Assembly (NCBI GenBank): GCA_025331125.1
Contig: JAOALB010000148.1
Span: forward strand, 62,001-126,000
From: Mycogone perniciosa
Lineage: Eukaryota > Ascomycota > Sordariomycetes > Hypocreales > Hypocreaceae
Direction: 5' to 3'
Length of the DNA stretch: 64,000 nucleotides
A program made the position numbers and the translations under genes. The notes under the pieces are model-generated. The model did not search any database. It saw only the letters and a list, made by a program, of their open reading frames with translations, and was not told the DNA's origin. Below are positions 43,413 through 54,546 of this stretch, piece by piece (within the stretch, counting starts at the first letter, position 1; every line of letters starts with the position of its first letter).

Positions 43413-45929
43413 CTAGTAACCTGGGTTGCCTGGCATCTTGCCCAAAGAGTGGGATCCATGAGTCTTGGGTGGGAGATGACTGTGGCAGAAAATCTTCTTG
43501 CTACCGCCCTTGCCGGCGTAGTCCTTCTTCGTAGCGTCGATCATCTGCGTTGGGTCGTCATAAGACTCGAGTTGGCAGCATTCAATATTCTTCACCCATC
43601 GGTTGTTGATGACCTCATTGACACTAATGCGCTTGCTGGGGTTGGGGTTCAGCATCTGCAGCAGGACACGCCGAAGGGCTGGCGGGTTGACACCAACGTC
43701 CAAAGCGTAGCAGTTTGGGTAGTCCGTTTCCGTGATGCAGGCATCGCATGACGGATGTTTCTTGTTCCACTTGTCCCAGCCCGCCACCAGCTTGTCATAG
43801 TGCATGTTGCCAGGCTCAGCTCTTGACCAGATGGCACCGCCAAATGTCATGTAGATCATGACAATAGCTGCACTCCACATATCCAGGGCCCGCGGATCAT
43901 AGTGATCCTTCTTTTGCAGAACCTCTGGTGCAATGTACGGCTCGCTACCACAGATGCCCGGCGCACACAGTCGCACCTCGCCCATGTTCTTGCCGCACTG
44001 GCCACCAGATTCGCGCAGGCCGGGGTGTGTGCCACAAAAGACCTCTGAGACACCGAAGTCGGTAATCTTCAATTTGCTGTCCTTGGTAATTAGCAAGTTC
44101 TCGAGCTTGATATCGCGGTGGGCAATGCCGTTGGCGTGCAAATAGTTGACTCCTTGGATCAACTGCTTGAACAAGCACAGACGATCCTTGAGCTTCCCTT
44201 CGCCCTTAAGCCAGCCCTTTTGTACCAGGCTGAAGAGATCACCCTCGGAGCAGTACTCCATAACATGGTTCCACCGCCCGTGATCGGAGCAGAGGCGGAC
44301 AGTCTCAACAATGTTGGGATGATGCAGACTCTTGCCAATGCTGAATTCCGACTTGATTTTCTTTTCGTAATCCTCCTGGGTTTCACGGCCCGACTTTCCA
44401 CGGAATTCCTTGACAGCGTAGAGCTCATTAGGGGAGCCCTTGCGAACCATTAGCGTTACCTTGGACGCAGCTCCCTTTCCGAGGTGCTTGCCATGTCGGC
44501 CCAGAAGCTTGCTCTGGTACTCAAATTCACTGAGAAGCTCGGCCACATCGACGTTGAAGTCGTCGGGGAGGCTCAGGCTCATGCGACGAGCCTTAACACC
44601 AGTACCAACGTCCGGTGGCATCGCCCATGGTAGTCGTTCTGGGGGATATGTCTGATCGCTGGCATTCTGGAGCTGATGCTGGGGGGCAACACGGTCGTTG
44701 GCATCAAAGCTGCTAGCTCGGCGCGGCGCCGGCTTGGGTCGAGCTGAAGTCCGCGCAACAGTCGCACCGACAAAGTTGACAGCCCGTCCACGAAGGCTGA
44801 AGCCGGTCGCCGTCCGAGTCTTCTTCTTGAAGTCGGCAGGAGAGGGGAGGTCCTCGTCGTGGACGGATGATTTGTTTGTCGGTGTCATTTCAAGAGGTGA
44901 TCCCGGCGAAGGGGGTGAATTCGACCTTGTGGTGGTGGAAGACTTGGTAAAGGAGAAGCGGCCAGCGCTGGTAGGTGGTCGAGCGTTGTTGCTGGGTATG
45001 CGGCTCAAGATGGACTCTGCCGTAGGCGAGCCGGACTCAAACACAGGTGCGTCTCTGTCAATCTGCGTGTTAGAACGGCGAAACAGACTGGACATTGTTC
45101 GCCTGAAGCTCGAGGTAGAGCCGCGGGTAGAACGGCGCGCCGGACGTGGTGGGGGGATGTCCTGAGTAGCAGGTCGCGGAGTGGTGGGGTCTTCCTCCTG
45201 GGACCTGTTGCTGATGGTAGGAGCAAGATTGGAGGAGGAAGTCGTCGCAGATGTCAAAGTAGCACCGAGCGTAGCCAGAGGTGCCGATGTTGGTGCGCTT
45301 GAAGAAAGCAACGATACCTTGTTTGGCGCAGTGGAGTGAAGATACCGCGCTGCTCGATCGGACTTGATGTTCAAGCTCTGGTCGTCTCGGTCCTGATACT
45401 GCGAGTTTTGCAAGGCTGTAAACTCTTGTGACTGACGCCCACTGACAGGCGTTACTGGCTCGATGGGCGACTCGCTCCCCGACTCGTCGCCCTCTTCGAG
45501 GATGGGATCGGGCAGGTCGACGGGATATTGGCGAGGAGAGCAGGAGTAGCAGCAGTTAGGGGGGTATTGGAGCAAGTCGGAGCGGTTGGCGGCTGTCGAT
45601 AGGGGAGACGAGTCAGCACCGATAAGACAAGGGGATAACGATAAAAAATCGGATCGCGTCCGACCTGATGGCAACAGGAGAGAGCAGCCGCGGTATTGAG
45701 TAATCAAATTAAAGTGGATAAAATACATCCACCGGAAGCAATGGCAGCGGCGTAGAAACAAAGTAAAATAAAATACAAGACAAAAACGTTGCAGTTGCAG
45801 ATGCAGATGCAGATGCAGTGGAACGGGGGGCGGGAATGGCCACTGACCTAAATCGCCCAACGGAATAGGCTGGGGTTCAGCGGGTTGTGGTGTTGGAGAC
45901 AGCATCCCTGACAATGCTGAAAGCGCCAT
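43413..45929 (-). CDS. HAL4/SAT4-type Ser/Thr protein kinase
   Basis: Two exons, 45929-45848 and 45592-43413, joined over a 255-nt intron (GTCAGT...CAG) to give 753 aa. The intron happens to stay open, so the unspliced frame is also uninterrupted. It is judged an intron because its translation is low-complexity and unlike the flanks. Residues 1 to about 380 are a disordered Ser/Pro/Arg-rich region. The kinase domain (about 390-700) has HLGKGAASKVTLM (Gly loop), Lys422 in AVKEF, HRDIKLEN (519-526), DFG (539-541) and the activation segment ending GSEPYIAPEV. Insertions and SEPYIAPEV are typical of the yeast HAL4/HAL5 and NPR1 group, which controls nutrient and potassium transporters at the plasma membrane. 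The C-terminal tail is Lys/His/Gly-rich. Frame intact. The gene has a long upstream region and perhaps a 5' UTR intron. Confidence 0.9.
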   Translation of the reverse strand: MALSALSGMLSPTPQPAEPQPIPLGDLGQWPFPPPVPLHLHLHLQLQRFCLVFYFTLFLRRCHCFRWMYFIHFNLITQYRGCSLLLPSGRTRSDFLSLSPCLIGADSSPLSTAANRSDLLQYPPNCCYSCSPRQYPVDLPDPILEEGDESGSESPIEPVTPVSGRQSQEFTALQNSQYQDRDDQSLNIKSDRAARYLHSTAPNKVSLLSSSAPTSAPLATLGATLTSATTSSSNLAPTISNRSQEEDPTTPRPATQDIPPPRPARRSTRGSTSSFRRTMSSLFRRSNTQIDRDAPVFESGSPTAESILSRIPSNNARPPTSAGRFSFTKSSTTTRSNSPPSPGSPLEMTPTNKSSVHDEDLPSPADFKKKTRTATGFSLRGRAVNFVGATVARTSARPKPAPRRASSFDANDRVAPQHQLQNASDQTYPPERLPWAMPPDVGTGVKARRMSLSLPDDFNVDVAELLSEFEYQSKLLGRHGKHLGKGAASKVTLMVRKGSPNELYAVKEFRGKSGRETQEDYEKKIKSEFSIGKSLHHPNIVETVRLCSDHGRWNHVMEYCSEGDLFSLVQKGWLKGEGKLKDRLCLFKQLIQGVNYLHANGIAHRDIKLENLLITKDSKLKITDFGVSEVFCGTHPGLRESGGQCGKNMGEVRLCAPGICGSEPYIAPEVLQKKDHYDPRALDMWSAAIVMIYMTFGGAIWSRAEPGNMHYDKLVAGWDKWNKKHPSCDACITETDYPNCYALDVGVNPPALRRVLLQMLNPNPSKRISVNEVINNRWVKNIECCQLESYDDPTQMIDATKKDYAGKGGSKKIFCHSHLPPKTHGSHSLGKMPGNPGY
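45593..45847 (-). other. 255-nt coding intron with CAGATG repeats
   Basis: An unusually long intron for this window, where most are 50-90 nt. It contains a short (CAGATG)n-type run at about 45798-45818 on the plus strand. It has a GTCAGT donor and a TCGACAG acceptor. Confidence 0.6.
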
Positions 45930-46690
45930 GGTTTGGACAGTTTGGTGGTTGGGAGCGCTGTTCTGTTAGTCAAGCTCCACTGTTCTGGAAGCGAAGTTGG
46001 GTGGGCGCAATGTAGGTACAGGCCGGAAGGCGCTGGGCCGTCCACTGCAATGCACTGCACTGTGCTGGGCCGTAGCGAATGGCGTTGGCGGGGTTCCAGC
46101 TGATGTCGTCGCTGGAGGGTCGCTGGAGGGTCGCTGGAGGGTCCAACCTTCTAGGGGGGGTCGCCACGACGTAATGGTCTGGCGCTACCACTTAGAAGCC
46201 TCCGAGAGCAGCTTTTCCACGGTGTCGCCGAAACGGTTTGACCAAGACGGGATGGCAACTATCGACCGGTCGGAGGGGTAACAAAAAAAAAATTGAAAGG
46301 GAGAAGAGAACTCTGGTCAACGACGGGATGGATGATGGGTTTAATAAGAATAAATATAAAAACAAGGTTGCCAAAATGCAGGCCAATAGAGTTGGGGTGT
46401 CTTGATGGCGGCGATAGAGTTGTTGAAGCGATGCAGTGTGAGGTGAGCTTATTTCAAGCCTGGGAACCTTCGAGGGTGTATTCTGTGCTTCTCGGGGGAA
46501 GCGGCGCCGTATCGATGACTTTTCCACGGGGTTGGTTTGGAATCGGGGTTCGATTGGTGGTGCCGCGCGAGTAGCCAACGAGGAGCCGACTGACGATCCC
46601 TGGTGACAAGGCAGGCCGAGAGATTTGAGGTCGGGTGGTGGTAGTATTAGATGCGAGTGCGTGAGTGAGTGAGAGTGTCCGACCACTCAC
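45930..46690 (-). promoter_or_regulatory. probable 5' UTR / 5' UTR intron of the kinase gene
   Basis: On the minus strand this is pyrimidine-rich. A GTGAGT-like donor near 46686 and a CTAAC...AG acceptor near 45967 could define a 5' UTR intron of about 720 nt. Open frames here (for example 46192-46686) are shadow-like and lack motifs. A TGTCGGAC-type G/C-rich stretch and an 11-bp tandem repeat (46110-46142) lie inside it. Confidence 0.35.
46110..46142. repeat. 11-bp tandem repeat, three copies
   Basis: CGCTGGAGGGT is repeated three times, nearly perfectly, in the leader region of the kinase gene. Confidence 0.75.
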
Positions 46691-48031
46691 GGCATTGGTC
46701 GATGGCCTGGGAGATGGGATGAAAGGATATCAAGAGTAACAAGAAGAGAGAAAACCAGGTTTCTCAATTCAGTAGGCGGACCAGAGCAAAAAGAGAGGGA
46801 GTAGAGTGCGAGTGCGGGAGGTGGAGGCATTTAATAAAACAATGGGGAAGCAGACCAGACTTCAGTTTAGGAGCAATCTGCTGGAGGGGGTGGAGAGAGT
46901 AGAGTGGTGGTCCTTGAACCCTTGAACCCCAAAGCCGCCCGCTGTCGCATGGAGCAGAAAACACGGCGTCTCGTCTGGCGTGCATTTGCTGCACAGCGCT
47001 CGCTGCCTTGTAATAGATACCGACCTAGGCCTCTTCGCTCGCTGGCATTTATTCACTGCACTCCCCCTTTTGTGTCTCTGTTCTGTCGGTTCTGCGCATC
47101 TTCCCTTTCAGCGCGCACCCCTCCAAAGCCTACGAGTACTAAGGTATACTCGTACTATTAGGTGGTATCCTAATTTTTTTTTTCTGGCAAGATGCCAAAA
47201 TGCAGCTTGTCATGTCACTTGTACAAAGTACATCCGACTGCACTCCACTCCAAGACCGACAGTGGGGCAGCGCCGTGAGGTACGTACCTCTCATATACAC
47301 GAGTAGTGCCTGTGCGACCTGAAAAGGCGCGCATCCAAAAGGGCCATCGTGAAGCCCATCTGCGTGCACCACAGAGAAGTAGTGCTACTAATGTCCACAT
47401 CCATATGTCCGCGGCACCATCACAAGTCTCCCCTATGCAGGGCTTTTTGCCGGGTACTATACATACATACATCTATGTATACATACTCCTAATAGTAGTA
47501 GCAGTACATGACTGACTGCGGGCATCAATCAGTCGTTGCTCAGGGCCAACAAGCCGCACACACATGAGCCGTCCATCACTGCCTCTTTGTACAGGGACTA
47601 TTAATACCTACGTTCCGTACGAGCACTACTAGGTACTCCGTACTAGTAGTCACCACTTCTCCTCGTGCTCCAGACATGCGACACACAGCTCACTCTCTCC
47701 ATCTCCATATGGGGGACCGACCCCATCGCGATTTGGCAACACCATTCGCCCGACCTATTAGTGGGTGGTATAACCTCTTTTGCCCTGGTGCGCTGACTGC
47801 TGCTGCCTGCGACATGAGTGGTCACATTTGCACCGTGCCCACGGCCTGTGTTTGTCTGGTCTTATCCTTCAACCACTGGTTGTAATGAAGCTGGTCTTGG
47901 CAAACCGCTCTGGCGCCCAAATAGCGAGACACTTGTAATGAGGGCGGACAAACAAGGCACAATCATAACCCAACTCAACTTGCTTAGCCCTTTTAGAGCA
48001 GATCCCCTCTCAATTGCACGCACCTCTTCCA

Positions 48032-48058
48032 GTCTGTCTGTCTGTCTGTCTGTCTGTC
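48032..48058. repeat. (GTCT)n microsatellite
   Basis: About seven tandem copies of GTCT in the gene-free region. Confidence 0.85.
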
Positions 48059-50676
48059 AGCATCATCGATCGGCCGACACGGGAGTGGTCATGGATAGAC
48101 AGGGACACCGCCCACGCATTCGGATCCGGAAGACAACAGGGGTCTTGACCTGACCATCGGCGTCGCTTCATTGCTGACGCCGTCCTCCGTGCTTCAAGCT
48201 GCAATATGTGCAATTCTCATTACATCATCTCACCAGAGACGACCTACTACTGCTAATAGATACGAGTACAAACTCCCGTCCCGTCCTGGGGGCCCGCAAT
48301 GTGCAGCCGATTTGCAGCGCTATCGTCCTCGTCCTCCAGCTAACGCATCTCTGGTCACTCGCGATCACCCAACAACCATCGTCATCGTGGGGGCCTCTCG
48401 TCATGGAGATTATCCCTGTTCTGCTCACTCTCTCCTACCGGCCAGCCAGCCTGGAACGGCCGGTTTGCCGTGTGGCAGCAGTCCATAACAGCTGAAGCAC
48501 CAATCCTTCTGGACCCTTGTCATTTGCTCTGCTCCATCCAGTCTGCCATGCTCGTGTGTGCAGTGCAGTACGAGTACGGAGTACTTGTACGCTTCCAGCG
48601 CCGCCCCACGGATAGGCAACCCAGGCTATTCAGGGTCCAGGGGACAACTCATTGAACAAGCAACCTTACGCAGTAGCAACACTCGTACCTAGGCACGCCA
48701 GCACGCACGCGAGTGATAATTACGAATATGCAGGTCTTCTCCCAGCCGAGGGTACTCCATACCCGTCACAAAAGCAACCCATCGTCAAGCTGCAAGGTAC
48801 AGACGACTTCTCCCTTCTCCACGGAAATAGTTCTCCTCGCAAGTCCAAATTCAAATCGCCTCCACATCACACATCTCGCGCTATTCCTCAACCTTTCTTC
48901 TACCCGCGCACATCAACCTCCAGGCCCTCATTGGATCTGGACGGCTCCGTCGGCACAGAGTCTTCCAGCTGTCAACCCGACCATCCGCGCAATGCGCCGT
49001 AACAGCAGTGCTGGATGCCTCTCCTATGATGGCTAGTAGGCGTAGTACAACGTTGGATTTTCTAGCGCCCACACAGAATCACCCATGACTGGTTGTCGGT
49101 CTGCCTGCCCTTTGCCATCACACCGGCTAAACGCTTCACCAGTAAAGATCGCCTGCGCATCATTTGTAAATTCCATGCGTAGGCACTGAAAGAATCGGAC
49201 CCGAGACCATCTGAACCCCCCTCCCTCCGCTATTTTAAGCCTTCCAGCGTAATAAAATAGCTTTTCCCATCGCCAAAGCCAAAAAAGATAAGGTCGGTTG
49301 CCATTTGAGGCACGGAAAGGCCCGCTGGCCACATGGCTGCTGTACGACTGTACGACACCTCTATGTGCGTGCCACGAGTACAGATACAACCGCAAATCCC
49401 TCAGCGAGGTGGTAACCATTCCCTGGAATGCTGTCCGTCCAATTGTCTTCAAAAATGCGGAATTTAGAGTTGTTCTTAAAAATAAGGATAAAAAGTCTTA
49501 GACAACATTCATGTCACCTCATTCACTGACTAATTTTGTGTCCAAAACGACCACCAGAGATCGTCCCCTTATCATGAGTCGCCACAATTTCGGTAAGCCT
49601 TATTGCAGGCGGCACGTCATCGCATTATGTACTTCGTACATGTACTCGTACTTCCTCCCGTGCTCTGCGGTACATGCAAAACAAGAGCGCGCCGGCACCA
49701 GATCTATCACTGAATGGCGCAGAGCCAATCGCCCTCGCCTGCTTGGCGTCCGCATCGCTAAGATAGTACTATGACGGGTGATGATTCAATAAACACGAGC
49801 GCTAAGAAAAAAACTTAGCGGTACGGAGTAGGATACTGCGTTATTCCCGTATGTATTTTGGGGCATTGTTCTGATGTTGATAGTACCTATAGTACGGAGT
49901 ACTACTACTAGTATATGGAGTACAAGTGCTGATTTGCTTGACAGGTTACCGAGATACGTACCAGTATTATCAAGCAGATCGGAAATTGGAATGTTATGTC
50001 AGCACGGGGATGAAATCTGGTGGCGCAGTGGCGCTCAAGGGACAGCAGCCGAGGATTGTCCGAATCTCGGATACTCACTACTACTTTATGTCGCTGACAT
50101 AATGCATGTCGGGTACGTACCCATGTTTGACAATCTGGTTTGTCGAAAACAGAGAGGGCGTGTGCAATTCATGCCTCATGCAACGCAACCCAAACCAAGA
50201 CACGACAAGACACGCCACGACCCAGCAGAAGCATCGAATCACTGCTCCGGACTGGAGAAGACAAATATGCTTAAACAGCCACACCAAACCCGCCGTGTTG
50301 GAGCCGCTCCTGTGCTTGTGTGCGAGTAAGGGATCGTGCGGCCGATGCACATGCCTCACCATTAAGCTCAGAAACAGCTCAACAGCCTGTGCTTAACAAA
50401 AATAACCTGACCACCAACGAATCCAAGACAATGCAAACTCCTCCAGCGCCTTGAGCGCCCCGCAATGTCATCGCCAAGAAATCAGGGGAATTGTCCCTTA
50501 GCCCCTTTGGCCCGGCAGTTGGAACCTGAAGTTCTGCCTAATCGCCCACATTTGCCTTGCAGGACGACTACCGAGATGCCTCGACCAGGAAGTCGGTAAT
50601 TAGACATTCGAGTTGCACACGGCAAGGCTTTGTCTCCACGGTACTCCGTATGCCACTGACGGATCCTTCTGGCGGA

Positions 50677-50701
50677 CTACTACTACTACTACTACTACTA
50701 C
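50677..50701. repeat. (CTA)n microsatellite
   Basis: About eight tandem copies of a CTA trinucleotide, adjacent to a TACTCCGTA word at about 50642. Confidence 0.85.
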
Positions 50702-53700
50702 CATTACCACTTCGTATGGCGATGAAGAGATAGTGCAATGCCATGTCTCACATTATACACCAAAGGGATGAGGCCAAGACGTGGGATTTCCGGTAGGACG
50801 AGAATAAAATTACCAACAATTTGGCCCTATCAGCCTCTGCCAGCGCCATTCTCGCAACACGACATTGCTTCTGCAAATAAAGTGCGTTGTGGCGGCGATC
50901 CACCGCTGCCCTGCTGCCCGAGAGAGGCTTTCATCAACCTCAAACCTAATCGCCGACTGCGGTCTGAGGTGATCATCTCAACACGTCGGTGAGGCTTTGC
51001 TTGGCAAAACATTTTAGCACGCAAACTTCCTTCAATACTTCGACAAGCAAGCACCAAAAAAAAAGCTTCAAATGGGCGCAGAACCTCACACCCCCTTCCC
51101 CCTTTCAAGATTGACGATCCCAAATATGGATGAGCGTACGACAAGGTGGCGTAAAGGTCTCTCCCATTGTGGCAAGCGCTTCTCTCATTGAAGCAGACTG
51201 GCGTTTGCCAAGATGGCCAGCCTTGTCGGTTGATGATCATTGCAAATTGATTCGTCCCTGACTAGGCCTCACAACTACCGGAAACACCCGCCCCGGTATC
51301 TAGCAATGACAAGCCACATCCACAACAAATCACACATTCCACAGCCAAGACAGCCCGCATATTTCCATGACGACTAGGTAGAAGGGGAGAGGCCTCGCGG
51401 AGGCAGATTCTCAACCTTCATACGAAGTACTCCCCACCTCTTCTCTACAATGGTAGGCCAATGATACGAAAACGCCTCATTACATTGAGCTGTTTGTCGC
51501 TTGGCCTTCGGCGACTTATTGACGGAGTACCCAGTATCCGTGAAGCACCTTCCTGCAGAGGCGAAACAAATGCTACATACGCCATGACTTCAAGCTTATT
51601 CGGACTAGTCACGAGCTTCTCTTTACCCTTTCTCATCCCGTGATCATTTTCTGGCTGAATCGCAACGCGACCATGTCTCGTACCCTTCAGAGGGTTGTGT
51701 TGGTGTCAATTGTATTCCATCTGTTCGTATGATGCAATACGACCGGCGCAAACCCTTTTGGCATCGCAGAACAGATCTCAGATTAATAACATAAATCTTC
51801 GCGATCCTCCAAAGCCAAGAAACTCTGTCTTATCACCGACTATTACCTGGGATGCGTGTTGATCACGCTGTCAACGTTCCTATTGCTGGGGGGATATCCC
51901 ACCGCAATAGGAAGGGGACAATTCTGGTGCGATGAAACGGAGTACGTCCGGGCATATGGAGCCTATCGACAGCTGCATATCCCTACCGTGTCTTTCATTT
52001 TCTGTTTCTTAGTGGTCCTTGGCTTTCTCCCTGTGGTACGGAGTAGACCGCTTGGCTATCGCCGATTTATTGGCCCAACAGTTATGGTGCCCAAACTGGC
52101 TTCCAGAACGTCAATATTCAGATTTGCCCAATGAGTGCGAAATATCAGTCGACAGTCAGGCTCGGTCACGGATCCGGGAAGCCCATAATATCAGATGTGC
52201 GCGTGTGTAGTATTGTTTGCTTCTCGACTTTCTAGATTTGACTCGTGACAAGCCCTGCTGGTTGTTACTCACATCCATTTTTTTCGTGTTTCTTGAACAC
52301 ACAAGAGTACATGAACCTAGGAGGGACAGATGTTCGAGGCAGCTTCCTTTGGTACCTGCGTTCCCGACGCACTTTGGAGTGTTGACCGTGGTGACTTGTA
52401 CAAGCGTACACGCATGCAAGTGCATTGAGGATTGCGTCAAGATTATCACTCGTCGTTGGATGATGCTATTGTCCCGATGTATCATCGTGGTGATGTTTGC
52501 GCCAAGGTAAGTCTAGGAAAAGAGCACAGACTACTTGCCCGACATCGACACACCGATCTTTTGGAGCCTACGGAAGTCTACATATGCTTCAAAAACAATG
52601 CATATTGTTCTTGTTCTATTTCTTCTTCTGATCATGCATCATGACATTGAGTGTATGACACGATGAGGACCCGCTTGGTGTGTGTGTGGTGGTGGCCCTT
52701 TTCCGCAAATCTCGCGCGACTTGAGAACGTATGATCAGTGACCAAGTGGTCGTATATGAGCATCGCATAGCAGCTCAGGCTCCCTCCCTATCTGAGAAGG
52801 TGGCATTTTCCTGTCTCGGATGAATGCGATCCGCTTTGTATGTCTTGTAGTCCAGATGTGATGTTCAGTTTGTGATCGCTTGGTCACAACCTTATGTGCT
52901 GCCTCAAGCCCTATGTTTGTATGTGTGGGTCTTGGCAAGTCATCAAAGTAGTATTATTGGGCTGCGGTTGGTGACAGAGATCACCTCGAGGAGGATGCAT
53001 TATTTGGTCGTATTCAGGCGTACCGATACGGCGGGCATTTGACAAAGATTCAACACGGGTTATTCGCCCAGTTTGTCCGCGTCCTGCGTTTGACTTGGGC
53101 CGATCCCCCTCTACCTCCTGTTGTTTTTGGATTGAATGCTACTCTATGTATGCAGTTACCGACACAGCGGATAGACAATCACAGTCTCCAGTGGGTGGTG
53201 TCACAAACTAGTACTCTGATTCCCTGTCACACACACCTAATCCGTAGGTGAATATTGTTGTAACTAACCGACACAACATCTAAGTCTTCATGCCGACGGC
53301 GATTCTGATAACAGCGATTCACCTAGTTCCCGGTCTCGTACTTTTAAATTATTAATTTACTTTGCCTTCAAGACTTGTTGTCACCTGCATGTTCAAGCGA
53401 CACTTGGAAATCTGCATGTCTCCCGGGTAAGCCACCCAGCCCCGTCAAGCCTTGCAATATAAACCCCGACACACCAACTAACTCAGCCATTCATGGTTAT
53501 TATCTTCACACCGTGGTGAGAAAAATCTGGCGTTAGTATAATTTGTGCTACCCCGAGGCTGACGTTGAATTTGAGTTATGTGTTCCAGAATAATCTGATA
53601 TGCTCCGCACTGCACCTCGCCACGCTTGGCGATTCTAAAGTTATTGCGTGGGTTGTGAGTTTTCTTCGTTTGTTTGCCGAAATGTTCGACAGACATGATA

Positions 53701-54521
53701 GGTCAGACTACGGATGAAGACAGATGAACGAAAAAATGTTTCTAGACGAAGCCGAGAGCCGTGGCGAGTGCTTGATTCCGTGGTGGCAAGGAAAGACTGA
53801 ACCTCGGAAGGCGAGATATTGATGAACGTGTCTTAGCCCAGAGGGGGAGGACTACTCCAACGACGTACCAATTCTCAAGAGTTGTATTAGTGAAAAAAAA
53901 AACTGGAGCTTGGAATATATATTACAGTGGTGGTTGTCCGGAATCATCATCTCTCATTGCCGGCATCGATAACTTCGTTAGCATCTGTGTAGTACTACTA
54001 ATATGTATCTGCGCCGTTGCGGATCTCGAGGAGAATTTATCGGTATGTCCGCCGTTTATGGAGAAAGGTTTTAGGCGAGCTTGGCATACATCCATGCATT
54101 GGCAACTCTGTGGCTATTTTAAGAAGGTTGGATGCAATTCGTGAGGGTATTTTGCGAGCATCTCGATGGCGAATGCGAGCTGAACAGAATCCGGCAACCT
54201 GACGGTTTATGCTGGGTGTTTTTTTTACGTACTTTCTGGAATTCACTCTTGGCAGCAGGACTGAGGCAGGCAATTCATCATTGTGGAAGTAAATGTAGAT
54301 TGGGCTTTTGTGCCAAGAAGCAGCTCAACACCATCACAAGGGCTCAGCCAACAACGCCGAAATCTGATATCTGGGCAGCCTCAGCTCGCAAATTACTCCC
54401 CCAACAAGCAACGACACAAACAAGGAGGATCCCGAGGTGCCATGAAAGAGTACTTACCCATACAGTAGCCACCTCCGTATTCACACTCTGCCCCCTTTCC
54501 CCCATTACTCCGCACCGTTGC

Positions 54522-54546
54522 TATGTATGTATGCATGTATGTATGT
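54522..54546. repeat. (TATG)n microsatellite
   Basis: About six TATG units with one interruption (ATGC). Confidence 0.8.

Noticed and set aside
45930..46690. Open frames up to 164 codons upstream of the kinase
   Set aside because: Ser/Pro/Leu-rich text from a pyrimidine-rich leader, no domain; better read as 5' UTR.
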